From Otis tarda (taxonomy: Eukaryota > Chordata > Aves > Otidiformes > Otididae), in assembly GCA_026413225.1 (NCBI GenBank), contig JAPMTP010000098.1:119879-183878 (forward strand): DNA of 64,000 nt, in the 5' to 3' direction. The notes under the pieces were generated by a model that saw only the letters and a list, made by a program, of their open reading frames with translations, was not told where the DNA came from and ran no database searches. Numbering within the stretch: position 1 is the stretch's first letter; the number at the start of each line of letters is the position of its first letter. Shown here one piece after another: positions 25,600 through 37,400 of this stretch. A program made the position numbers and the translations under genes.

Positions 25600-28500
25600 A
25601 TTGCTCCCACACCTAAAGTGCCAGCCACTCAAGCTCTTGCTGCTCCTCAGCGGCCATTGGCAGTCCACGTACCGCAACAGAGACATTGGGGCTCCGGGCT
25701 TTCCCTGACGAACAGGGCTTCGACATTTACCACCAGCTGCACGTGGGCGCCCCCTGAAAAAAAACCCCGAAATATCACGAACGTTGGACGATTGCTCCCA
25801 CACCAAAAGTGCCAGCCACTCAAGCTCTTGCTGCTCCTCAGCGGCCACTGGCAGTCCACATACACCACCAGAGACATTGGGGCTCCGGGCTTTCCCTGAC
25901 GAACAGGGCTTCGACGTTTACCACCAGCTGCAACAGGGCGCTCACTGAAAAAAAACCCCGAAAACTCAGGAACGTCGGACGATTGCTCCCACACCAAAAG
26001 TGCCAGCCACTCAAGCTCTTGCTGCTCCTCAGCGGCCATTGGCAGCGCACCTACAGCAGCACACACATTGGGGCTCTGGGCTTTCCCTGACGAACAGGGC
26101 TTCGGCGTTTACCACCAGCTGCACGTGGGCGCCCCCTGAAAATGAACCCCAAAAAATCACTAACGTCGGACCATTGCTCCCACACCAAAAGTGCCAGCCA
26201 CTCAAGCTCTTGCTGCTCCTCAGCGGCCATTGGCAGTGCACCTACAGCAGCACAGACATTGGGGCTCCGGGCTTTCCCTGACGAACAGGGCTTCAGCGTT
26301 TACCACCAGCTACACGTGGGGGCCCACTGAAAACACCCCGAAAAATCACGAACGTCGGACCATTGCTCCCACAGCAAATAGGCCAGACACTCAAGCTCTT
26401 GCTGCTCCTCAGCGGCCATTGGCAGCGCACCTACAGCAGCACTGACACTGGGGCTCAGGGCTTTCCCTGACAAACAGGGCTTCGACATTTACAACCAACT
26501 CCACCATGGCGCCCCCTGAAAAATAAGCCCGAAAAATCACGAATGTTGGACCATTGCTCCCACACCAAAAGTGCCAGCCACTCAAGCTCTTGCTGCTCCT
26601 CAGCGGCCATTGGCAGCGCACCTACAGCAGCACAGACATTGAGGCTCTGGGCTTTCCCTGTCGAACAGGGCTTCGACGTTTACCACCAGCTGCACCTGGG
26701 CGCCCATGGAAAAAAACCCCAAAAAATCATGAACATCAGACGATTGCTCCCACACCAAAAGTGCCAGCCACTCAAGCTCTTGCTGCTCCTCAGCGGCCAT
26801 TGGCAGTGCACCTACCGCACCAGAGACATTGGGGCTCTTGGCTGTCTCTGACGAACAGGGCTTCGACGTTTACCACCAGCTGCACGTGGGCTCCCCCTGA
26901 AAAAAAAACCTTAAAAATCACGAACGTCGGACCATTGCTCCCACACCAAAAGTGCCACACACTCAAGCTCCTGCTGCTCCTCAGCGGACATTGGCAGCGC
27001 ACCTACAGCAGCACAGACATTGGGGCTCCGGGCTTTCTCTGACGAACAGGGCTTCGACGTTTACCACCAGCTGCACCTGGGCGCCCCCTGTGAAAAAACC
27101 CCGAAATATCACAAACGTCAGACCATTGCTCCCACACCAAAAGTGCCTGCCACTCAAGCTCTTACTGCTCCTCAGCGGCCATGGGTAGCGCACCTACAGC
27201 AGCAGAGACATTGGGGCTCCGGGCTTTCCCTGACGAACAGGGCTTCCACGTTTACCACCAGCAACACGTGGGCGCCCCATGGAAAAAAAACCCCGAAAAA
27301 TCACGAACGTCGGACGATTGCTCCCACACCAAAAGTGCCAGCCACTCAAGGTCTTGCTGCTTCTCAGCGGCATTGGCAGTGCACCTACAGCAGCACAGAC
27401 ATTGGGGCTCCGGGCTTTCCCTGACGAACAGGGCTTCGACGTATACCACCAGCTGCACCTGGGCGCCCCCTGAAAAAAATACCCGAAAAATCACGAACGT
27501 TGGACGATTGCTCCCACACCAAAAGTGCCAGCCACTCAAGCTCTTGCTGCTCCTCAGCGGCCATTGGCAGCGCACCTACAGCACCACAGACACTGGGGCT
27601 CCGGGCTTTCCCTGACGAACAGGGCTTCGACGTTTACCACCAGCTGCACCAGGGCGCCCCCTGAAAAAAAACCCCGAAAAATCACGAACGTCGGACGATT
27701 GCTCCCACAACAAAAGTGCCAGCCACTCAAGCTCTTGCTGCTCCTCAGCGGCCATTGGCAGTCCACCTACCGCACCAGAGACATTGGGGCTCCGGGCTTT
27801 CCCTGACGAACAGGGCTTCGACATTTACCACCAGCTGCACGTGGGCGCCCCCTGAAAAAAAACCCCGAAATATCACGAACGTCGGACGATTGCTCCCACA
27901 CCAAAAGTGCCAGCCACTCAAGCTCTTGCTGCTCCTCAGCGGCCACTGGCAGTCCACATACACCACCAGAGACATTGGGGCTCCGGGCTTTCCCTGACGA
28001 ACAGGGCTTCGACGTTTACCACCAGCTGCAACAGGGCGCTCACTGAAAAAAAACCCCGAAAAATCAGGAACGTCGGACGATTGCTCCCACACCAAAAGTG
28101 CCAGCCACTCAAGCTCTTGCTGCTCCTCAGCGGCCATTGGCAGCGCACCTACAGCAGCACACATTGGGGCTCTGGGCTTTCCCTGACGAACAGGGCTTCG
28201 ACGTTTACCACCAGCTGCACGTGGGCGCCCCCTGAAAATGAACCCCAAAAAATCACTAACGTCGGACCATTGCTCCCACACCAAAAGTGCCAGCCACTCA
28301 AGCTCTTGCTGCTCCTCAGCGGCCATTGGCAGTGCACCTACAGCAGCACAGACATTGGGGCTCCGGGCTTTCCCTGACGAACAGGGCTTCAGCGTTTACC
28401 ACCAGCTACACGTGGGGGCCCACTGAAAACACCCCGAAAAATCACGAACGTCGGACCATTGCTCCCACAGCAAATAGGCCAGACACTCAAGCTCTTGCTG

Positions 28501-31500
28501 CTCCTCAGCGGCCATTGGCAGCGCACCTACAGCAGCACTGACACTGGGGCTCAGGGCTTTCCCTGACAAACAGGGCTTCGACATTTACAACCAACTCCAC
28601 CATGGCGCCCCCTGAAAAATAAGCCCGAAAAATCACGAATGTTGGACCATTGCTCCCACACCAAAAGTGCCAGCCACTCAAGCTCTTGCTGCTCCTCAGC
28701 GGCCATTGGCAGTGCACCTACCGCACCAGAGACATTGGGGCTCTTGGCTGTCTCTGACGAACAGGGCTTCGACGTTTACCACCAGCTGCACGTGGGCTCC
28801 CCCTGAAAAAAAAACCTTAAAAATCACGAACGTCGGACCATTGCTCCCACACCAAAAGTGCCACACACTCAAGCTCCTGCTGCTCCTCAGCGGACATTGG
28901 CAGCGCACCTACAGCAGCACAGACATTGGGGATCCGGGCTTTCTCTGACGAACAGGGCTTCGACGTTTACCACCAGCTGCACCTGGGCGCCCCCTGAAAA
29001 AAACCCCGAAATATCACAAACGTCAGACCATTGCTCCCACACCAAAAGTGCCTGCCACTCAAGCTCTTACTGCTCCTCAGCGGCCATGGGTAGCGCACCT
29101 ACAGCAGCAGAGACATTGGGGCTCCGGGCTTTCCCTGACGAACAGGGCTTCCACGTTTACCACCAGCAACACGTGGGCGCCCCATGAAAAAAAACCCCGA
29201 AAAATCACGAACGTCGGACGATTGCTCCCACACCAAAAGTGCCAGCCACTCAAGGTCTTGCTGCTTCTCAGCGGCATTGGCAGTGCACCTACAGCAGCAC
29301 AGACATTGGGGCTCCGGGCTTTCCCTGACGAACAGGGCTTCGACGTATACCACCAGCTGCACCTGGGCGCCCCCTGAAAAAAATACCCGAAAAATCACGA
29401 ACGTTGGACGATTGCTCCCACACCAAAAGTGCCAGCCACTCAAGCTCTTGCTGCTCCTCAGCGGCCATTGGCAGCGCACGTACAGCAGCACAGACATTGG
29501 GGCTCCGGGCTTTCTCTGACGAACAGGGCTTCGACGTTTACCACCAGCTGCACGTGGGCGCTCCCGGAAAAAAAAAACCCAAAATATCACGAACGATGGA
29601 CGATTGCTCCCACACCAAAAGTGCCAGCCACTCAAGTTCTTGCTGCTCCTCAGCGGCCATTGGCAGTGCACCTACAGCAGCACAGACATTGGGGCTCCGG
29701 GCTTTCCCTCACGAACAGGGCTTCGACGTTTACCACCAGCTGCACCAGGGCGCTCACTGAAAAAAAACCCCAAAAAATCATGAACGTCAGACGATTGCTC
29801 CCACACCAAAAGTGCCAGCCACTCAAGCTCTTGCTGCTCCTCAGCGGCCATTGGCAGCGCACCTACAGCACCACAGACATTGGGGCTCCGGGCTTTCCCT
29901 GACGAACAGGGCTTCGACGTTTACCACCAGGTGCACGTGGGCGCCCCCTGAAAAAAAATACCCCAAATAATTAGGAACTTCGGACGATTGCTCCCACACC
30001 AAAAGTGCCAGCCACTCAAGCTCTTGCTGCTCCTCAGCGGCCATTGGCAGCGCACCTACCGCAGCACAGACATTGGGGCTCCGGGCTTTCCCTGACGAAC
30101 AGGGCTTCGACGTTTACCACCAGCTGCACGTGGGCGCCCCCTGAAAAAAAACCCCGAAAAATCACGAACTTGGGACGATTGCTCCCACACCAAAAGTGCC
30201 AGCCACTCAAGCTCTTGCTGCTCCTCAGCGGCCATTTGCAGTCCACCTACCGCACCAGAGACATTGGGGCTCCGGGCTTTCCCTGACAAACAGGGCTTCG
30301 ACGTTTACCACCATCTACACATGGGCGCCCACTGAAAAAAACCCCTATAAATCGCGAACGTCGGACTATTGCTCCCACACCAAAAGTGCCAGCAACTCAA
30401 GCTCTTGCTTCCCCTCAGCGGCCATTCGTAGCGCACGTACAGCAGCACAGACATTGGGGCTCCGGGCTTTCCCTGACGAACAGGGCTTCAGCGTTTACCA
30501 CCAGCTACACGTGGGGGCCCACTGAAAACACCCCGAAAAATCACGAACGTCGGACCATTGCTCCCACAGCAAATAGGCCAGACACTCAAGCTCTTGCTGC
30601 TCCTCAGCGGCCATTGGCAGCGCACCTACAGCAGCACTGACACTGGGGCTCAGGGCTTTCCCTGACAAACAGGGCTTCGACATTTACAACCAACTCCACC
30701 ATGGCGCCCCCTGAAAAATAAGCCCGAAAAATCACGAATGTTGGACCATTGCTCCCACACCAAAAGTGCCAGCCACTCAAGCTCTTGCTGCTCCTCAGCG
30801 GCCATTGGCAGTGCACCTACCGCACCAGAGACATTGGGGCTCTTGGCTGTCTCTGACGAACAGGGCTTCGACGTTTACCACCAGCTGCACGTGGGCTCCC
30901 CCTGAAAAAAAAACCTTAAAAATCACGAACGTCGGACCATTGCTCCCACACCAAAAGTGCCACACACTCAAGCTCCTGCTGCTCCTCAGCGGACATTGGC
31001 AGCGCACCTACAGCAGCACAGACATTGGGGATCCGGGCTTTCTCTGACGAACAGGGCTTCGACGTTTACCACCAGCTGCACCTGGGCGCCCCCTGAAAAA
31101 AAACCCCGAAATATCACAAACGTCAGACCATTGCTCCCACACCAAAAGTGCCTGCCACTCAAGCTCTTACTGCTCCTCAGCGGCCATGGGTAGCGCACCT
31201 ACAGCAGCAGAGACATTGGGGCTCCGGGCTTTCCCTGACGAACAGGGCTTCCACGTTTACCACCAGCAACACGTGGGCGCCCCATGAAAAAAAACCCCGA
31301 AAAATCACGAACGTCGGACGATTGCTCCCACACCAAAAGTGCCAGCCACTCAAGGTCTTGCTGCTTCTCAGCGGCATTGGCAGTGCACCTACAGCAGCAC
31401 AGACATTGGGGCTCCGGGCTTTCCCTGACGAACAGGGCTTCGACGTATACCACCAGCTGCACCTGGGCGCCCCCTGAAAAAAATACCCGAAAAATCACGA

Positions 31501-32480
31501 ACGTTGGACGATTGCTCCCACACCAAAAGTGCCAGCCACTCAAGCTCTTGCTGCTCCTCAGCGGCCATTGGCAGCGCACGTACAGCAGCACAGACATTGG
31601 GGCTCCGGGCTTTCTCTGACGAACAGGGCTTCGACGTTTACCACCAGCTGCACGTGGGCGCTCCCGGAAAAAAACCCAAAATATCACGAACGATGGACGA
31701 TTGCTCCCACACCAAAAGTGCCAGCCACTCAAGTTCTTGCTGCTCCTCAGCGGCCATTGGCAGTGCACCTACAGCAGCACAGACATTGGGGCTCCGGGCT
31801 TTCCCTCACGAACAGGGCTTCGACGTTTACCACCAGCTGCACCAGGGCGCTCACTGAAAAAAAACCCCAAAAAATCATGAACGTCAGACGATTGCTCCCA
31901 CACCAAAAGTGCCAGCCACTCAAGCTCTTGCTGCTCCTCAGCGGCCATTGGCAGCGCACCTACAGCACCACAGACATTGGGGCTCCGGGCTTTCCCTGAC
32001 GAACAGGGCTTCGACGTTTACCACCAGGTGCACGTGGGCGCCCCCTGAAAAAAAATACCCCAAATAATTAGGAACTTCGGACGATTGCTCCCACACCAAA
32101 AGTGCCAGCCACTCAAGCTCTTGCTGCTCCTCAGCGGCCATTGGCAGCGCACCTACCGCAGCACAGACATTGGGGCTCCGGGCTTTCCCTGACGAACAGG
32201 GCTTCGACGTTTACCACCAGCTGCACGTGGGCGCCCCCTGAAAAAAAAACCCCGAAAAATCACGAACTTGGGACGATTGCTCCCACACCAAAAGTGCCAG
32301 CCACTCAAGCTCTTGCTGCTCCTCAGCGGCCATTTGCAGTCCACCTACCGCACCAGAGACATTGGGGCTCCGGGCTTTTCCCTGACAAACAGGGCTTCGA
32401 CGTTTACCACCATCTACACATGGGCGCCCACTGAAAAAAACCCCTATAAATCGCGAACGTCGGACTATTGCTCCCACACC
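25600..32480 (+). repeat. HOR domain C: 11-monomer units (about 2,097-2,100 bp)
   Basis: Marker monomers recur at shifts of 2,096-2,100 bp. The AGCAAATAGGCCAGACACTC monomer is near 26,373, 28,469 and 30,569. The CATGGGTAGCGCACC monomer is near 27,180, 29,093 and 31,193. The AACGATGGACG monomer is near 29,594 and 31,689. The first unit carries an additional monomer (about 26,600-26,790, with CCCTGTCGAACAGGG) absent from the next two, so part of it is shifted by only 1,906 bp relative to unit 2. Confidence 0.85.
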
Positions 32481-35400
32481 AAAAGTGCCAGCAACTCAAG
32501 CTCTTGCTTCCCCTCAGCGGCCATTCGTAGCGCACGTACAGCAGCACATAAATTGAGGCTCCAGGCTTTCCCTGACGAACAGGGCTTCCACGTTTACCAC
32601 CAGCTACACGTGGGAGCCCCCTAAAAAACCCGAAAAATCACGAACGTCGAACCATTGCTCCCACACCAAAAGTGCGAGCCACTCAAGCTCTTGCTTCTCC
32701 TCAGCGGCCATTGGCAGCGCACCTACAGCAGCAGAGACACTGGGGCTCCGGGCTTTCCCTGACGAACAGGGCTTCGATGTTTACCACCGTCTACACGTGG
32801 GCGACCACTGAAAACAAACCCGAATAATCACGAACGTCAGACGATTGCTCCCACACCAAAAGTGCCAGCCACTCAAGTTCTTGCTGCTCCTCAGCGGCCA
32901 TTGGCATCGCACCTACAGCAGCAGAGACATTGGGGCTCCGGGCTTTCCCTGACGAACAGGGCTTCGACGTTTACCACCAGCTGCACGTGGGCGCCCCCTG
33001 AAAAAAAACCCCGAAAAATCACGAATGTTGGACCATTGCTCCCACACCAAAAGTGCCAGCCACTCAAGCACTTGCTGCTCCTCAGCGGCCATTGGCAGTG
33101 CACCTACAGCACCACAGTCATTGGGGCTCCGGGCTTTCCCTGATGAACAGGGCTTCGACGTTTACCACCTGCTGCACGTGGGCGCATCCTGAAAAAAAAA
33201 AACCAAAAAATCACGAACGTCGGACGATTGCTCCCACACCAAAAGGGCCAGCCACTCAAGCTCTTGCTGCTCCTCAGCGGCCATTGGCAGTGCACCTACA
33301 GCAGCACAGACATTGGGGCTCCGGGCTTTCCCTGACGAAAAGGTCTTCGACGTATACCACCAGCTGCACGTGGGCGCCCACTGAAAAAAATACTCGAAAA
33401 GTCACAAACGTTCGACCATTGCGCCCACACCGAAAGTGCCAGCCACTCAAGCACTTGCTGCTCCTCAGCGGCCATTGGCAGCACACCTACAGCAGCACAG
33501 ACATTGGGGCTCCAGGCTTTCCAATACGAACAGGGCTTCTACATTTAGCACCAGCTGCACGTGGGCGCTCCCTGAAAAAAAACCCCAAAAAAATCACGAA
33601 CGTCGGAAGATTACTCCCACACCAAAAGTGCCAGCCACTCAAGCTCTTGCTGCTCTTCAGCGGCCCCTGGCAGCGCACCTAAAGCAGCACAGACATTAGG
33701 CCTCTGGGCTTTCCCTGACGAACAGGGCTTCGAAGTTTACCACCAGCTGCACCAGGGCGCGCCCGGAAAAAAAAACCCAAAATATCACGAACGTCGGACG
33801 ATTGCTCCCACACCTAAAGTACCAGCCACTGAAGTTCTTGCTGCTCCTCAGCGGCCATTGGCAGCGCACCTACAGCAGCACAGACATTTGGGGCTCCGGG
33901 CTTTCCCTGACGAACAGGGCTTCGACGTTTACCACCAGCTGCACCTGGGCGCCCCCTGAAAAAAACCTCAAAAATCACGAACGTTGGACGATTTCTCCCA
34001 CACCAAAAGTGCCAGCCACTCAAGCTCTTGCTGCTCCTCAGCGGCCATTGGCAGCGCACCTACAGCAGCACAGACATTGGGGCTCCGGGCTTTCTCTGAC
34101 GAGCAGGGCTTCGACGTTTGCCACCAGCTGCACGTGGGCGCTCCCGGAAAAAAAACCCCAAAAAATCACGAATGTCGGACGATTGCTCCCACACCAAAAG
34201 TGCCAGCCACTCAAGCTCTTGCTGCTCGTCAGCAGCCATTGGTAACGCACGTACAGCAGCACAGACATTGGGGATCCGGGATTTCCCTGACGAACAGGGC
34301 TTCGACGTTTACCACCAGATGCACCAGGGCGCTCATTGAAAAAAAACCCAAGAAAATCATGAACATCGGACGATTGCTCCCACACCAAAAGTGCCAGCCA
34401 CTCAAGCTCTTGCTGCTCCTCAGCGGCCATTGGCAGGGCACCTACAGCAGCACAGACATTGGGGCTCCTGGCTTTCCCTGACGAACAGGGCTTAGACGTT
34501 TACCACCAGCTGCACCTGGGCGCCCCCTGAAAATAAAACCTGAAAAATCACGAACGTTGGACCATTGCTCCCACACCAAAAGTGCCAGCCACTCAAGCTC
34601 GTGCTGCTCCTCAGCAGCCATTGGCAGTGCACCTACAGCAGCACAGACATTGGGGCTCCGGGATTTCCCTGATGAACAGGGCTTCGATGTTTACCACCAG
34701 CTGCACCAGGGCGCCCCCTTAAAATAAACCCTAAAAAATCACGAACGTCGAATGATTCCACCCACACCAAAAGTGCCAGCCACTCAAACCCTTGCTGCTC
34801 CTCAGCGGCCATTGCCAGCGCACCTACAGCAGCACAGACATTGGGGCTCCTGGCTTTCCCTGACAAACAGGGCTTCGACGTTTACCACCAGCTGCACGTG
34901 GGCGCCCACTGAAAAAAAACCCTTAAAAATCACGAACGTCGAACCATTGCTCCCACACCAAATGTGCCACACACTCAAGCTCTTGCTGCTCCTCAGCGGC
35001 CATTGGCAGTCCACGTACCGCACCAGAGACATTGGGGCTCCGGGCTTTCCCTGACGAACACGGCTTCGACGTTTACCACCAGCTGCACCAGGGCGCCCCC
35101 TGAAAAAAACCCCCCAAAAAACAAGAACGTCGCACCATTGCTCCAACACCAAATGTGCCAGCCACTCAAGCTCTTGCTGGTCCTCAGCGGCCATTGGCAG
35201 TCCACCTACGGCAGCACAGACATTGGGGCTCCGGGCTTTCCCTGACGAACAGGGCTTCGACGTATACCACCAGCTGCACGTGGGCGCTCACTGAAAAAAA
35301 ACCCCAAGAAATCACGAACGTTGGACGATTGCTCCCACACCAAAAGTGCCAGCCACTCAAGCTCTTGCTGCTCCTCAGCGGCCATTGGCAGTGCACGTAC

Positions 35401-37400
35401 AGCAGCACAGACATTGGGGCTCCGGGCTTTCCCTGACGAACAGGGCTTCGACGTTTACCACCAGCTGCATGTGGGCGCCCCCTGAAAAAAAAACCCCAAA
35501 AAATCACGAACGTCGGACCATTGCTCCCACACCAAAAGTGCCAGCCACTCAAGCTCTTGCTGCTCCTCAGCGGCCATTGGCAGCGCACCTACAGCACCAC
35601 AGACATTGGGGCACCAGGCTATTCCTGATGAACAGGGCTTCTATGTTTACCACCAGCTGCACCTGGGCGCTCCCGGAAAAAAAACCCCGAATGATCACGC
35701 ACGTCGGACGATTGCTCCCACACCAAAAGTGCCAGCCACTCAAGCTCTTGCTGCTCCTCAGCGGCCATTGGCAGCGCACCTACAGCAGCACAGACATTGG
35801 GGCTTCGGCTTTCCCTGACGAACAGGGCTTCGACGTTTACCACCAGCTGCACCGGGGCGCCCCCTGAAAAAAAAACCGAAAAATCAAGAACGTCGGACGA
35901 TTCCTCCACACCAAAAGTGCCAGCCACTCAAGCTCTTGCTGCTCCTCAGCGGCCATTGGCAGTACACACACCTACAGCAGCACAGACATTGGGGCTTCGG
36001 CTTTCCCTGACTAAGAGGGCTTCGATGTTTACCACCAGCTGCCTCTGGGCGCCCACTTAAAAAAAACCCTAAAAAATCACGAACGTCGAATGATTCCACC
36101 CACACCAAAAGTTCCAGCCACTCAAACCCTTGCTGCTCCTCAGCGGCCATTGTCAGCGCACCTACAGCAGCACAGACATTGTGGCTCCTGGCTTTCTCTG
36201 ACGAACAGGGCTTAAACGTTTACCACCAGCTACATGTGGGCGCCCCCTGAAAAAAACCCCGAAAAATAAGGAACATCGAACCATTGATCCCACATCAAAA
36301 GGGCCAGCCACTCAAGCTCTTGCTGCTCCTCAGCGGCCATTGGCAGTCCACCTACCGCACCAGAGACATTGGGGTTCCGGGCTTTCCCTGACGAACAGGG
36401 CTTCCACGTTTACCAACAGCTGCACCAGGGCGCCCCCTGAAAAAAAACCCCAAAAAATCACGAACGTTGGACCATTGCTCCCACACCAAAAATGCAGACA
36501 CTCAAACCCTTGCTGCTCCTCAGCGGCCATTGGCAGCGCACCTACAGCAGCACAGACATTGGGGCTCCGGGCTTTCCCTGACGAACAGGGCTTCGACGTT
36601 TACCACCAGCTGCAACAGGGCGCTCACTGAAAAAAACCCCGAAAAATCAGGAACGTTGGACGATTGCTCCCACACCAAAAGTGCCAGCCACTCAAGCTCT
36701 TGCTGCTCCTCAGCGGCCATTGGCAGCGCACCTACAGCAGCACAGACATTGGGGCTCCGGGATTTCCCTGACGAACAGGGCTTCGATGTTTACCTCCAGC
36801 AACATGTGGGCGACCCCTGAATTAAAAACCCAAAAAATCACGAACGTCGGACCATTGCTCCCACACCTAAAGTGCCAGCCACTCAAGCTCTTCCTGCTCC
36901 TCAGCGGCCATTGGCAGTCCACGTACCGCAACAGAGACATTGGGGCTCCGGGCTTTCCCTGACGAACAGGGCTTCGACATTTACCACCAGCTGCACGTGG
37001 GCGCCCCCTGAAAAAAAACCCCAAAAAAACACGAACGTCGCACCATTGCTCCCACACCAAAAGTGCCAGCCACTCAAACCCTTGCTGCTCCTCAGCGGCC
37101 ATTGGCAGCGCAACTACAGCAGCACAGACATTGGGGCTTAGGGCTTTCTCAGACGAACAGGGCTTCGACGTTTACCACCAGCTTCACGTGGGCGCCCCGT
37201 GAAGAAAAACCCCGAAAAATCACGAACGTCGGACGATTTCTCCCACACCAAAAGTGCCAGCCACTCAAGCTCTTGCTGCTCCTCAGCGGCCATTGGCAGC
37301 GCACCTACAGCACCACAGACACTGGGGCTCCGGGCTTTCCCTGACGAACAGGGCTTCGACGTTTACCACCAGCTGCACGTGGGCGCCCCTGAAAAAAACC
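32481..37400 (+). repeat. Satellite segment donating to, or copied from, later domains
   Basis: Monomers here have partners far downstream. About 32,500-34,330 matches 40,330-42,150 (shift about 7,825 bp, 41 monomers) and again about 45,095-46,920. About 35,100-36,300 matches 47,700-48,900 (shift about 12,593 bp, 66 monomers). Markers include CATAAATTGAGGC near 32,547, TTTCCAATACGAACAGGG near 33,518 and GACTAAGAGGG near 36,010. No non-satellite sequence is present. Confidence 0.8.

Larger units (their letters stand above)
19381..25600 (+). repeat. Mixed satellite monomers, partly shared with later domains
   Basis: This is continuous satellite with varied neighbours. The stretch around 20,466-20,880 repeats the type seen at 14,580-14,960 and 17,820-18,210 (GCGCATGTACAGCAGC and CATCGCACCTATAGGAGC). 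The monomers from about 24,835 have close relatives near 34,752 (shift 9,917 bp), and those from about 25,050 have relatives near 36,300 (shift about 11,254 bp). One deleted monomer lies at 23,484-23,601. No gene is present. Confidence 0.8.
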
